Below are positions 25,362-38,765 of a stretch of 64,000 nt of DNA, piece after piece (position 1 is the stretch's first letter; each line of letters begins with the position of its first letter). The notes under the pieces are model-generated. The model worked only from the letters and a program-made list of their open reading frames with translations. It was not told the DNA's origin and ran no database searches. Source of the DNA: Druceiella hillmani (Eukaryota > Arthropoda > Insecta > Lepidoptera > Hepialidae). Location: the NCBI GenBank assembly GCA_039881145.1, contig JAYKKI010000037.1, forward strand, positions 18,169,001 to 18,233,000. Reading direction: 5' to 3'. Made by a program: the position numbers and the translations under genes.

Positions 25362-27727
25362 TTTGTTTCCAACACTTCTAGCAACGGCAGATCACTGACT
25401 TGATTATATAACAAAATATCACTTCCATGATGATATAATTTTCTCTGAGTCATTGGGGAAATATTGTTAAAGTCTGAAATAAACTATTTACCGCTTTTCC
25501 GAGAACCAAAACTAAAAAAAATATTTGTATAATTTAAGGGAAGTTTTGATTTTGTTTCTACATTATTTTTATTCATATAGACATTTATATTTTGAAAAAA
25601 ACAACAATTGAAATCTTCAATATTAAATTTGAATATAGTTATCGCCCATCACAAATATGAACTATATTAATTGTAAGGTTATAAACATTGCAATAAATTG
25701 CACTCGTCTCAAACTACCCTGAAAATGGAAATAATTTCCATTCGCACAAAAAAGTGTTGAAGTCCGATACAGTGTTTAACGGGGCGCGTATGGTAGTTGA
25801 TTGTCGCAAAATTAGTACACGCCTCTACAACACAAGTTAGTAAACAATTAATCAATATATAATGTTTACGAATATTACGCAAAATAACCCCAATATCACA
25901 ATAAAGCACTTACAGAATGAAGCGCAACTTAACTCAACCGTAAAAAACCTGCCACGCCTTAAGGAAACTAGAAAGAAATAGACAATGCCATAATGGATCC
26001 ATAAATTGTGATGAGATATAAATATTTTATGGATTACTCTTAGATTTCCCTCGACTTGAGTATTCTCATAAGGTCGCCAAATAAATAAGTTGATTTTAAT
26101 TTGATAAAACAATTCAACAGTTTTTTTAATTCCCAACATTAATATAATGTTAAGCATGTCGAATGAAAAAACTGTATTTTTTTACAATCTACAGAAATGT
26201 AATTCAACCGTGGAATATAGGATAAGTGCAAGATAAGTGTTAAATTGATATGTAGATACCAATTTTAAAACGAAGATTAATCTGAAATATCATTGACAGT
26301 CCATGTCATTATGAAACAACAAATGTGCAATTTCAAAGAGCTTCAAGTTATTAGTAAAAAGATGAGTGTAACGATTTGTTTTCCATTATTATAATTAAAA
26401 TAAATCATTACTCTCTAAATGGACTAGAAATGGATCAAGTTCACTTTCAAGCCTAATATAAGAATTCTTACAAGGCATACTCTCTAAGAATTAAAGTAAT
26501 TAACAAAACATTTAATGAGATTATGGAAAAATCAATTTCTGGAATAATTTTTAGAGAATGTCTAAGTCTATATGATCTAAAGTCATTTTAAGGTGAAAAC
26601 AGGTTCAAATTACTTAACGCCCTTAAAATATACACCAACCTGATAAACAACAACACAACAATAGAGTTTATTTCAATTATTTGTGTCAAAATAACAAACC
26701 GGGATTAGCTTTTAATTATTTACATAATTTATGTAAGGCACATTTGTTTTTAAACATGTAGATATCGGAATTAAAGTATTATTATAAACATCAAAGATAA
26801 TTAAAAAAATTACAGCAGATTTTGATTAAGTTTTAATAAATACCGTGAAACTATTTTAAATTAAATATTTGAAGATTTCAGTCTTAGCCTATACTTTATA
26901 CTAAAACTGTAATAGTGAATAGTGATTGAGTAGAGTAAATTAAAGTAATTAATCAATAGAACTAACTTAAACTTCTAAAACGAAATCTTACCCCAAATCA
27001 CCTTCAAATGTATTTGTCAGAGACCACATTTCTTATATATGATTACAAAGCCTAACTAACCATTGGATTTTGTATATAATCAGTATGTATTACGCAATTA
27101 TTCAATAGTAGCGTCACTAGTTTTTGTATGAAAAGAAAAAAGACTTAGTTTTGAACTTGAGAATAGGGATGGCATTGAAATATGGCTATAAAAGAATTCA
27201 ATCAAACGTAAATGGACAGTGATGTAATGGAAATACGAATAATTATAATTTTAACATTAGTATAGATGCATGCGTGACCAATATGGCGTTTTTATTTATA
27301 TATTTGTTCAAAATCAGTTATATGGAAATTTATGCGTCGCGTGAGGGTCATTACTTTTAATAATTTCGAGCGGGGTCTAACAAAAAACAAGTACTTCAAG
27401 GAAATTGATTTGGTATTAAGGGGAGGCTTCTTCCTGTTTAAGAATATTTGGAAGATGGTTCGTTTAACAAGGTAATTTTGGGCTGAAGGATGACTGAAGA
27501 TGAAAAAATTACATTGAATAAAAAAAGGGAACAATATATTTTTTTCAACTAAATAGATAATTTGGGTATTTGGTATTACTAGACCGATAAAATACTGTGA
27601 CAGCTATTTAGTATACCGAGAACGTCTCCTTTAAGTCATTAAATAGTAAATAACAAAATTCAAGGCTTGACACTTTGTTTTCGAATCAAGATAACGCATC
27701 TGTATATCAAGCGGGAAAAACTGTAAA
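25362..27727. other. AT-rich non-coding stretch
   Basis: Nothing is recognisable. Minus-strand frames of 66-101 codons (25709, 25852, 27292) overlap one another in different frames and show no family motif. Confidence 0.5.
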
Positions 27728-27802
27728 CTATTCAAAGGAAACAAAAATGCATTCGGAGGATGCTATTCAAAGGAATTGCTATTCAAAGGAAGCAAAAATG
27801 CA
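27728..27802 (+). repeat. Short repeats of CTATTCAAAGGAA
   Basis: CTATTCAAAGGAA begins at 27728, 27762 and 27779. The first and third are followed by RCAAAAATGCA. This is a local duplication. It lies in a 78-codon frame (27675-27911) whose reading gives repeated 'YSKE' pieces, so that frame owes part of its length to the repeat. Confidence 0.7.
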
Positions 27803-27911
27803 GGTTGGGGCATACTTTAAATCCTGGTATTGGGATATACTAAATTTAGCACTTTTTCTGTATTCCAAAGAAAGTACCGAAAAAGTTAGTCGAGTGATAA
27901 TAAGTATTTAA

Positions 27912-29724
27912 CTTATTAGGCAGTTGAGAAGAAATATGAAAAAGTAAATTGCAAGTGATTGTGAAAAAAATTATGTTAACACTTAATTTTTAATAAGGTG
28001 TAAAATATTTTCTAGTTATCAAATTCACAAAATTTTCTTTCCGATACAGATATGATTTTCCAGTGACCATATTGTAACAGGAAAAAAAATTATAAACTGC
28101 ATTCATCCATAATGCTCCTTTCCCGAGACACAGTTTTAAAGTGTACATATTTAGTATAGGTGTTTTACGTTCACTGTGTGAACTTGACCGCCTTTTTCTT
28201 GGCACATACAATACAAGCGGATTTAAATAACTTATATCGTAAAAACACCTATTTTTCATTTCAGAATTTATATCTCGATATTTGTCACTTATAATGACTT
28301 ACTCAGTAATATCGAAAGTGAAAATTTACTGAAAAGACACGAGGGAACAGCTCACCGAATTTCTTCGAAGCAACGTGGAATTACGCGCAACAAAAGTGCT
28401 GCGAAATATTGCCACCTAAATAAACTAAAGCAAGTCAATAGTTTCGCCAAATAGCAAATGCGCCTAAGAGCGATTTATCAGTAAAAAAATAATTGCCTCC
28501 AGTTAGGAATATAGGAATAAATAATACAAATTATTTTATTTTTTTAAATTAATGTCTTTAAAAAAAAACATGTTTCCAATATCGTTTTTCCATCTTAATA
28601 GTGACCTTTTTCAATCAATCAATTTTAATAAAATCGTGACATGATTCTTATTTCATATAAAACCGACGGAATATTTTAAACCTACTATTATGTTATATTT
28701 ATTTTGTCGAGGATAGATGTGCATTGCTTTTTCGACCGGAATCTCGTACACAACGTTGAAATAGGTGGATATAAATTTCAATAACTTCCTAGCAAAAATT
28801 GAGGCGATACATAACTTATTACTATTTAAGATAGAAAATTATGGCAAAAACTTTGATATGACGTCTTGAAATCTTTGGCGGTAACTTTATAACATTGGGC
28901 AGTAGAGCTTATCGGCGAACAAGAGAGCATGAAACTAATATGACAGAAATATGTTGGTCGCAAAATTCCGAATATACCAAACAATTTGAAAGTTTGTGCT
29001 GCCTTTGCAAATTCATTCTACAACGCAATATGGATGGAATTATAAGTTATTTTAATTGTGTAACGTTTTATCTATTATATTATTAAATCTTTAATATTAA
29101 TACACCTTTAACAAAAAGATTGGTGATGTATTTGAACCTATTTAAGTGACGTCGTTTAAATAAATATTTATTTGTTGGTGTACCCTAGGCAAATGGAGAA
29201 AATTATATTTTAGTCGTTTCCGTCTGTTCGTGTGTCACCGTATCATAAACCTTTTTGTATAAGGCCGATAATAATAACATGTTATAAGAAGACGTAGTTT
29301 AATTACGTGGAAACAATATACCTTTTCATTTTCTTTTTTCCCTTCGAGTTAAGTTTTATAATGGTCCTGATCGAATGCAATTCCCATAAACTCCAATGGG
29401 AATTGCTTCTGTTCATGCATTTTTTTATTACTTAATCACATGCACTTAATCGCATCTGCTTCTTCAGTTATTTAGGAGAATTATATAATAGTTTATTTCA
29501 TTTGTTTATAGAGCGCAGGAATATCTTGCCGAATATCTGACATATTAGGAGTAATAACTTTACTATAACACATATTAAAAATATAATATATACTTTACAA
29601 AAAAACATCTATATTAGAGGAAGATATTATTTTCAGTCATATATTAAAAGAAACATATTTATTTTAGTTAAAATAATTGATTATATTCATATAGCTACTA
29701 CGAACTAGCTAGAACATAGCTACT
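27912..29724. other. AT-rich non-coding stretch with weak coding-like pieces
   Basis: A minus-strand frame (27990-28259, 89 codons) and a plus-strand frame (28895-29086, 63 codons, with Cys- and Glu-containing pieces) have somewhat balanced residue use, and 28350-28480 is less AT-rich. None has recognisable domains or paired splice sites, so I do not call a gene. Confidence 0.35.
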
Positions 29725-29750
29725 ACGCAAGTAGCTTTAGCTACTTGCGT
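29725..29750. repeat. Hairpin, 12-bp perfect arms, 2-base loop
   Basis: ACGCAAGTAGCT is followed by TT and then its exact reverse complement. Nearby 'AGCTAGAACATAGCTACTACG' words show that the segment is built from small duplications of the same motif. Confidence 0.85.
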
Positions 29751-31187
29751 TTCTAATGATTCTAAATAAATATATAAAATGGCAATTTATTTTTAAAAGT
29801 ATAAGAAGGGCTGAAATTATTACATTGTATAAATTTTTTTTTGTTTTGCGTACAACGTAAATTTTTTTCCAAACCTTCCATGAACAACAGGATAGATAAT
29901 TCATCTCAATTCGATACTTCGAGTAACAGTATAGAGTTTACGCACTTCATAACAGTCATGAGTTGCAATTTATTAAAAGAGTTTTTCATAACTTTTCCCA
30001 AGATTTCACAGTTAGAACAATCTATTTTGAGAGTGCAAGCGCTACAGTGAAGTCGGTGTGTCGCTTTATTAAAGATGGAATTCCGCTGAACTTTTATTTG
30101 GAAGAAGTTTTTATATTCTCGGATATCATCTGGTTAATATTTTTGTAATATTTTTGATAATAAAACTTTCATAACAAAAATTTCGTTTGGAAAACTGGGT
30201 GAAAAGTATACGGCAATTTTTAAATAATTTATTAAGTCACTATTGAAATGTTATAATCCATTCCCCTATATATTTATATAGTTTTTCTGGTCCAATATTT
30301 TATTTATAACGTTTATAAAATTCACTTCATACTAACATTTTAACACTTTAAGAATCAGTAAACTTTTAATATCTATCCGCCAAGTACGAACAGAAACAGT
30401 TAATAATATCGTTAATAATAAGTTGAATTAGAAGGACGTCATTATTCACAGGATTGAAAGCCATCCGGTAATCCAAATATCTACTTGACAGTAACCTAAT
30501 CTGCACGTCAAATATTCCACTATATGCAACAGAATGGATATATACTTTTAGTTAATAATACATTGAATATGTGAAGAAATGGTTCACTGAGATTGTTAAC
30601 CCTGCGACCTCGAAAAACGTAACCTAACGTTTTCCTTTCCGAAACACTAATTAAATATAATATATAAATATAATAAAAAAAGACAGTAGAAGTTTTGATT
30701 TGAATAAATTCTAAAGCAATATTAGGGGTCAATGCTTAAATACCTTAGAAAACTTAAAATCTAGAACGTTTTTGTTCAACCATTAAATTGATTTGAAAAA
30801 TATTTTATAAACATTTCCAAATGTGTTTTATTTTTTAGCCCTAAGAGTTAAAATTAGAATACATAGAAATAAAATTTAAAAATTTCTTTTTTTTTTTAAT
30901 TGTTTTCATGAGACTGTGCCGTTTTCCATTTAACTGAAAAAAGTTCTACTATTATTTTAAAAACTAAAGTAAAATGCATCCATTTGTTTATCTAGAGATA
31001 CGGATCTCTGAAATAATTAGTTCTTTCCGAGTCACATTTTAAAATTATAAGAATAAGTTATTATTTAGGTAATGTCGCATTAACTTGTTGTAATTGCATG
31101 TAACCTGCGTGTCGAGAAAAAGTATGCGGAGCGACTGTACTGTAATATTTGCATGTAAAAAGTAGTAACATAAACATATACCTGTGC

Positions 31188-31189
<2 letters not shown>

Positions 31190-31248
<59 letters not shown>

Positions 31249-31271
31249 TATATGTATATACATATATATAT

Positions 31272-31328
<57 letters not shown>
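31190..31328. repeat. Compound (TA)n microsatellite, about 140 bp
   Basis: The tract is nearly pure TA with a middle zone of TATACATATATG variants. The several overlapping Tyr/Ile frames on both strands across it are repeat translations, not genes. Confidence 0.95.
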
Positions 31329-31331
<3 letters not shown>

Positions 31332-31497
31332 TACTTTCCATGCACAAGCATCGTTTTACGTTTGTCCTACTGAACTATTGTTTGCCTAATCAATTGCGTG
31401 CGTAAAAAGATGCCTTAAACATTTTCAATATTGTATGTTAACATTAATCCGTTAAAAATGTGATGATAGGTAATATTTTATTAAATCCGAAAGGACC

Positions 31498-31525
31498 GTT
31501 CATTGGTAATCCATTACCAATGAAC
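31498..31525. repeat. Hairpin, 13-bp perfect arms, 2-base loop
   Basis: GTTCATTGGTAAT, then CC, then ATTACCAATGAAC. Confidence 0.9.
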
Positions 31526-31844
31526 CTTTCTTCAATTTGACGGTTTACCTGCTTAGCTACAACGTATCTTAAATTAAATACATTTACTTAGGTGGAATTC
31601 AGGAAAAATTGCGCACTTTCTTACTTTTGTAAAAAATTCTAAAAAAAGTCATACGTTGTCAAAGTGAGGAGTTCGTTATTCTAAAAGATTTACATGAATT
31701 AGTTACGAAAAAAAATACACAAATTCGAAAATGTTTCATTCTCTCGTGAAAATTGTGGAAGTATGAGGTGAAAATATTATAAGAAAAAATTAAAACTCAA
31801 ACGGTACCACTTTCAGAGCAATGGAAAATTTCATTTTATTTATT

Positions 31845-31875
31845 TATATATATATATATATACATATATATATAC

Positions 31876-31932
<57 letters not shown>
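31845..31932. repeat. (TA)n microsatellite with TACATA interruptions
   Basis: About 88 bases of TA, interrupted every 10-20 bases by C. It lies 520 bases after the previous TA tract. Confidence 0.95.
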
Positions 31933-31933
<1 letters not shown>

Positions 31934-33214
31934 CTATTGTAATTTATTACTAAATTAAATTATTGTATATCTTAATATATCAAGCTTTGACTAATAATTA
32001 AATAAAGTTCATCAGTACCTACTCGAACAGTATCAGTACGCGTATGTACTATATATATCATTATATATTTCACAATTCTGAATGGTAATAACATATTATT
32101 TTGTAAAGTCCTCTTGTGAATCAATTTCCATTCTCAAGTTTTTAATAAATACCACAATAATAAAGGTAAACAATCTTGATTGATCATATAGATCAATAGA
32201 TCGTATAAACTCGTATTGATCAAAAGACCACAGTTACATAAACTTTACCACGGGAAACAAGTTTTAAAAACGAAACTTACATTTATTACTTTGGCATAGA
32301 AATGCTTAAATTATTTAAAAAAAATTATTTCTCAACAACACATACATAAAATCAAAAACGATATATTATGAATATATTAAATATTTATTAAAATAAAACT
32401 TCTCATCATAGTTAATTTACAATAGGCAGTCACATGTTTGCTGTTATATAATAACAATATTGATGGAATTAACAAAATTTATAAAATTTAAATTTCTTTA
32501 AAAGTGTTATTGGGAAGATGAAATGTTTACATTTGAAAGTAAACAATTTTCAAAATCGCGATTTCAAATAGTATTTCGTATTTCTTCCTGTATAGTGGTA
32601 AAGTCATTTTTATTCGTCGAAGATGGATCTTAGTCTTTTTCAACAAATCATTAATTTTTACATTTATTTACCAATATGTTGACAAGCACCTTGTCAAGTG
32701 TAGTTTACAAAAACAATCCAATAAATCGCATAGCTTAAAGGTGGTTGTTGATATATTAACCGCCAATGAATTATTTGCTAATATTTTACCCTAATTTATA
32801 TTATAATACAATTTACAATAAATAATTTCCCTACTTTATATTTGAATTTATCGTTCCTTAAAAACTTCAAATCAAAGCTAATTTAATAAATAACTTTTTT
32901 AAACGCGAAATCAATAAATAACTTTCGAGAATAAAATCAATGCCGGAGTCAAACACTATGCCAGATATTCATTGTCGGATGAAACCTATAATTTTAAAAC
33001 TCAATTAATTTTTGACCTTATAAAAATTTTTCATATAATTTTACAAAGCTTTAATTAATTACATTTTTGAAAACAAGCCTTTATATGTATTTTATTTTGA
33101 AAATTATTCCTTTACTAAATATAAAATTTAAATTAGTTATCGAGTTGCTTCTACAAGAGACGGGTAATTATTGGAAGTTTATGTAAAATATCCAATAGAT
33201 CGCACTAAGGCAGT
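31933..33214. other. AT-rich non-coding stretch
   Basis: I see no gene. Small inverted words around GATCA at 32175-32225 are too short to interpret. Confidence 0.5.
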
Positions 33215-33570
33215 CTAGCTAAAACTAAAAAAATCGACCTTGTGCGAGTTCGAATTGTGCACGATGGGTTTTGAAGCACCAAATAAAATAAAACTTTTAA
33301 GTTCAGTTAAAATTAAATAATAGTTGGTATTTTCCAACGACTTAACGTTATTGCTGCGGTTGATTTTCATGATTCTACTATTTCATTGTATAGTCGTTCA
33401 CAGAAAACACCTACCATCCATATTTCATTTATATGGTGCCAATAGTCTTCGAAGAGAATGCCGCTAACATATGAATAGACAGATAGAAGAAAAGATAGAT
33501 GGACAGACGGACGGGATGAAATTATAAGGAGTCCATTTTTGCCATTTTGCTATGGAACCTTGAAAAGCGT
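33215..33570 (-). mobile_element. Dispersed 'GGGTTCC' repeat, near-complete copy
   Basis: Reading the minus strand, the copy starts with AAGGTTCCATAGCAAAATGG, continues through ACTCCTTATAATTTCATCCC, and then has a C/T/G-rich CCGTCCGTCTGTCCATC block (about 33500). It ends with the reverse of CTTGTGCGAGTTCGAATTGT GCAC (33240). I recall this order, with head TAGGGTTCCGTA and tail 'GTGCGAGTC.GACTCGCGCAC', as one of the commonest lepidopteran short repeats, about 350 bases long. It is non-coding. The copy is clearly old. Confidence 0.6.
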
Positions 33571-34717
33571 TAAAGCCGAAGATCCGGTGGAAGTTGTAGA
33601 GTCGAATCAAATAATATTTATCTAACAAGGGGTGTTGGATTACGTTTACTTAAACTATACTACAATTCTTTATTTATAGTTTTATTGACTTTATATTTCT
33701 TCGAAACATTAATAAATTTAGCTTTGTAAACAATTTTTTGAAGGAATAGAGGTAAATTCACTAACATTTTGTATTTTCATTTTAAATTTATATAATTTTA
33801 TTTTAATATGGTAACTCTGCTTAAAATTTCAATTATGGCGATACTGCGGCTCATTCATACTGCGACCCAGCCCATTCATGACTATGTACGAAATTTAAGG
33901 TGATATGCCAATTGCGATGAAAATATTATTAAATTTAGATGGCTAAATGTAATGTCTTTTTTTATCATTCCTGGTTGTGTCCATGCTACACATTTTGTCA
34001 GTTACCAGAAAATTAAAGATCTAATAATTTAAGAAAGGGACCCAGCTAAATCCATGGAATTTACCTCCAAGTAAAGTTGAAATAGGAAAAACGTTTACTA
34101 TGAATAAATAGATTCTTAAAAAAAGTGGTATTACATTTATTGCAGGTTGCTTAAAAACCGATATTGAGCGAAAATAGAGGTAGGATATGTAATACGGATA
34201 TTGAGAACTTTCAAAGCAAGCACTTTACAAGATATCATTGTATAAATATATTTGTAACTTAATAAAATAAATGTGAAAAAAAATCACGGTGCACTCATAT
34301 TTTAACAGGACATATTTTTAAAGTTAACATTTACATAAAGAAAAGTTAAAGATATAATCGTTATTAAAATTATTAATATATTTGTAGGTAATTTAAATAA
34401 TATTATTTGTATTTTATTTGCCAATATTTATTTCAATGTGTTTAATTAAGTGAAATTTATTTTATGTACTTTTGTACATAATGATGATAATAAAATAAAT
34501 AAAACGTGATACCGGCATAGTTCATAAACTTTTCTTCTCGAAAAGCTGAATTGTTTTGACGCCATCAAATGTGAATTCCATCAATAATCATTTTTCCAAA
34601 GAATCCTATTTTATTGCAATGTGTGAAAATCTAAATAATCAAATAAATATTAATCTAATGAAGGAAGCACCGTTTTTCAGTTAATCCTGAAATAATCACT
34701 TTATATCATTTATTTTT

Positions 34718-34860
34718 GATATGAAAAATCAGAATCCTTATTACATTACTCACATCACGTCACGTCCGACCGTCCATCTGGCGATCACAATGCTTTTTCT
34801 AAGAAATCGTTTTACGTAGAAACTTAATATTTTGACAGGTAACGAAGCATATTAATCCCC
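34718..34860 (+). mobile_element. 'GGGTTCC' repeat family, partial decayed copy
   Basis: GAATCCTTATTACATTACTC, then a CGTCACGTCCGACCGTCCAT block, then CTTTTTCTAAGAAATCG follow the head-of-element order seen at 52525. The tail is not recognisable. Confidence 0.4.
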
Positions 34861-34979
34861 ACATATTTTATTTATCCCACTTGCAGCTAAATTTATAAAC
34901 TTATTTGTACAGAAATTTTAGAAGGGGCAAGGAGGTAATTGGAAAATAAAATATAATTTCATATGTTATGTGGTAATTA

Positions 34980-35180
34980 ATTGCAAAAGCAATCTACAAA
35001 GATTCTAAAACTAGTCTTGACAATTTTATATTAGAAAGGGCTAAAGAAATTTTTGGAAATATTCCCAAAAATATGCCTCCACTATTCTCGCATTTGATGA
35101 AGTTACTTGGAATAAAAACAGTGTTATGAGAAGTCTGAATAAAGTTTATGGGAAAACTAAACAAATGATATCAAATTATA
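34980..35180 (+). other. Coding-like patch, unassigned
   Basis: A stop-free run of about 50 codons from 34992 has balanced composition (pieces SLDNFILERAKEIFGNIPKN and MPPLFSHLMKLLGIK). A second frame just downstream has DEVTWNKNSVMRSLNKVYGK. It could be a frameshifted transposon relic. I do not recognise it. Confidence 0.2.
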
Positions 35181-35922
35181 TAATTTTTGTGAAATGCATG
35201 AAATTTATACGCCTGTCAAAGATATTTATATTTATGGCCAAAATATTTATATAGTGAAAAGTAACAATATTGGTATATAATTCAATGAAAATATTATGCG
35301 TATTGAAATACCTGTGAATGCGTAAGTGTTTACAAAACCATCACATCGTGAATTCTACTCGTATTTGTATGGTTTTATTTATTTAATACTTTTTAATTTT
35401 TTTGATTTGAAAACGTTGTTTGTATTTTTTTTAATCGAATGGCATTTCTTTTAAAACTAGAAAAACTTACATATTTTTAATTTACAAGAAGGTATATCTT
35501 ATTATTTGTTTGAACTAGGGATCATAATCAAATGGCTCAAACATTTATTAGTTATTAAGAGTACGAATAGTAAAATGGTGTTAATCATCTTAATCTCTTT
35601 TTTAATCTAAATATGTTTTTTCTTTGAACTCTAGTTAAAATTGTAAGCCGATTATATCTACTTCGAATAAAAGTTGTGCAGGATAAAAAAATATTGTTAA
35701 CGGTTGCCGTCAAATGTTTATTTTAATAACAGTTAATTTTGCTTGAGAGCACCTATTGATTATAAGTTTTCTGTTACTATTTGCTTTCGTTCAGTCTCCT
35801 GTGATTCATATAATTCGACGGTAAACCGCACTACCGCACTCTCGAGCGGTATTGCAACGCAGTTTGAATTTATTATGAATATTTTTTATTTATCGCTACT
35901 TTTTCCTACGGTAAACTATTCA

Positions 35923-36026
<104 letters not shown>

Positions 36027-36960
36027 CGCTTTAAATACTGCGGTATACTGTATCCACAATGGTAGTTTCACTATGGACAAACATCATTAGTTTCACATTT
36101 GTGGTCGTATATTTGAAAAGAAGTCAATGGAATTATATGAGATTTTCAAATACATAGTTTTGATAGAATGAGGTATTTTGAAATGTGAGGTGGTGCTGAA
36201 ATTAAAATAAAACTGTGGACGGGATATTGTTTCGAATTTCTACGTTGCTCAATAAGGGAAGTTATTACCAAATTATATTTAATATTATAATATTTGTTAT
36301 ATAAAATTTTGTGAGCCTTTAATAATATGCACAATAGCTACACATCCAAGATTTGCTTAAATATATTTGAGTTTGACTTATAGGTCTAATAGCATAAATT
36401 ATTTGGTTATTCGAACAAAAATTGTAATATTTGAAAACGTGTTATTTTCATATCCGCAAAATATTGACATTATTTCTAATCATAGGTGTAAAATTAAAGG
36501 CGTGAGGGAAAAAGTAAAAATATTTTATGTGAATGTAAAAATAAAAAATTGAATCTTAAGTTGTGCTGCAACTGGAAAAAACATTATTCCTATTAATAAG
36601 GTTCGTAAACTAATTAGTGTGTGTCTATATCTCGACGCTAACGACATATCTTTATATGTATGAAATTATATTCAAAAATGTTCTCTTTTGGGAAATGAAA
36701 TACTATGTCGCTCGTAAAATTCTTGTACATAATGCAATATTCAACAATTGTACAAAATTAAAACTTGTAAGTTAAAGATGCAGAATCTATGTATTAATAA
36801 TGATTGCATATTGTACCTACAGTATTACGCTCGCACATAAACCCGTATTGCACATAATAAACTGTTAAAAAAATCAAAGTACAAAACGAAGGGAGCAGGA
36901 ATCTGGATAAGAGCCGATACCCAATGCGAATATGCAATAGCCGACACAAAATTTATTCGT

Positions 36961-37306
36961 ACATATCACCAAATCTTCAATTAATGCATTATTGATGGAC
37001 ACACATTTCAATTAGCCCTGAACTTTATATATTTATTTTAAATATTTAAGTCAGTTTGTTAATTTTTGGCTTTTGATTATAATGAGAGTGATTTGGTCAC
37101 GTAGAAAATAAAATTTGTTTATATAAACTTATTTTTATTCCCACATATTACCAAATCCTCAATTAACACATTATTTATGGACGCACATTTCAATTAGCAC
37201 TGAACTTCATATATTTATTTTAAATATTTAAGTAAGTTTGTTAATTTTTGTGTTTCGGTCATAATGACTCTGATTTGGTCACGCACAATATAAAATTTGT
37301 TTAAAT
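36961..37306 (+). repeat. Tandem duplication, period 182 bp
   Basis: ACATATCACCAAATCTTCAA at 36961 recurs at 37143 as ACATATTACCAAATCCTCAA. The match continues through TTTCAATTAGC, TATATTTATTTTAAATATTT and GATTTGGTCACG to about 37306. Two adjacent copies differ at scattered sites only. Confidence 0.85.
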
Positions 37307-37382
37307 GACAGACACGCGTACATAAATAATTTAAATTCAGAAGTTGACTGTTACGTTACTATATTTTATAATCGTTTATCTA

Positions 37383-37622
37383 CATACGCCTATAACGCAC
37401 GTATGCACCACACACGGTCAGCACTCTCAGTCAGATTCACTGTTAATTAAAAACATATTTTGTCTGAATACTTTACTGATTGGACCGTGCAATAGGGCAC
37501 GGTCAGTAAAGTAGACTCTGGTTTCGACTCGACTGACAGTTAATGTAAAAGAGAAATACGTTTTTAACTGTCAGTAAATCTGCCTGACAGTCTTGACCAT
37601 GTGTGATTCATATGGGCGTAAA
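37383..37622. mobile_element. 240-bp foldback element (MITE-like) with inner hairpin
   Basis: The left arm 37383-37453 (CATACGCC.., CACACGGTCAGCACTCTCAG, ..CTGTTAATTAAAAAC) matches the reverse complement of 37559-37622 at roughly three of four positions. Inside lies a second inverted repeat: TACTTTACTGA and CCGTGC (37469-37490) pair with GCACGGTCAGTAAAGTA (37497-37513), with a five-base bulge and a six-base loop. There is no coding capacity. Such nested palindromes are typical of foldback MITEs. The superfamily and target duplication could not be decided. It starts about 80 bases after the 182-bp duplication. Confidence 0.6.
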
Positions 37623-38389
37623 TGGTGTCTTGGTCAAATTACATTTACTGTAAGAAAGCCGAATTATGTATATCATTTATAAGATAGCAATAAATTATCT
37701 AAAATTTTACCTTTTGCTACTGGTGGCCCACATATTTCTAATATTTGTAAAGGAAATAGAGTTTTATTACGATCAAAACGTGACTGGTTGAATATTTTTA
37801 TTAGATCCCTTAAAATATTTATAAATTTTTTTGATAAATACAAAATATATACAAAAATATTTCCTGTTTCTGGCGAGTATTATTAATAATCGTAGTACAC
37901 AGAGTTTCATGCATTACATAGATTTCTTGAATTGAAAAGTCTAGTACAGCTATTTAGGAATTTTGATTCAAATGCTGTAACTATGGGAGAGAAAATAGAT
38001 CCACTCCATGTTACTTGAACTACAGGTTGAAAATTGGAAGTAAAATCTAACAATATTTTTAATTGAGGACTTCACAGTAACTCCGCCAAGAAATAAATTG
38101 TCTAGTCCTTTCATTAACCGATTTATATCTCATTTAAGAACAGAAAAATAAGTTTGATACGGAATACTAGTCGTGAACTCTCATTTGACTTATTTTAATT
38201 TTCATCCCTTTAAAAAATGTCATATGTGAAACAATGTCATATGCCAAAAATTTGGAACAGCTACTGAGAACGTTGATAGGAAATAAATGCTCAATTCTGT
38301 ACCTCCATCCATATTTCATTTATACTCTACTTAGTTTTTTTTATGGAAACTGCAAAACTTTTGAATTAACTGGATCTTAACAACACAAC

Positions 38390-38765
38390 CTTGTTGAAGT
38401 TACGAGTACATACTTGTGATGCGAGAAGCTCGAATGTGCAAATGAGAAATATATAGAAAAACATTCTGTTCTTGTTACTAAAACGTAAATATTGCAAAGC
38501 CGGTTAAGTAATAGAAGAAATTTCACTATAAGGATTCTGTACCATTTAGGTAAATATAAATTTTGAAGAGTACTTCTATTAAGCCATTTAAAAATAATAC
38601 ATTTAACTAATATGCTCTTCAAAAACATAAATATTTTGCAAGAGTTAAAGTTTTTAAGAAAAACTGTTTCTGGGAAAACGCTAGGACAGATATACATACA
38701 TAAGCACATACGACTCTTATACGGACTCTTTTTATTTTCCATTGATCATGGAACCCTATAAAAAA
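38390..38765 (-). mobile_element. 'GGGTTCC' repeat family, copy
   Basis: The minus strand begins ATAGGGTTCCATGATCAATG, then GAGTCCGTATAAGAGTCG, TATCTGTCCTAGCGTTTTCC and CAGAAAC, in the order of the copy at 52525. It continues for about 370 bases to a GC-bearing tail near 38410-38430. The 121-codon minus frame at 38377-38742 lies wholly inside this repeat and is not a gene. Confidence 0.5.

Noticed and set aside
31045..31405. Five overlapping open frames of 60-100 codons on both strands
   Set aside because: They are translations of the TA microsatellite (alternating Tyr and Ile) and carry no information.
33240..33262. GAGTTCGAATTG resembling a tRNA B box
   Set aside because: No A box, acceptor stem or clover-leaf can be built around it. 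It belongs to the tail of the dispersed repeat.
38377..38742. 121-codon minus-strand frame, the longest in the window
   Set aside because: It is wholly inside a copy of the dispersed 'GGGTTCC' repeat.
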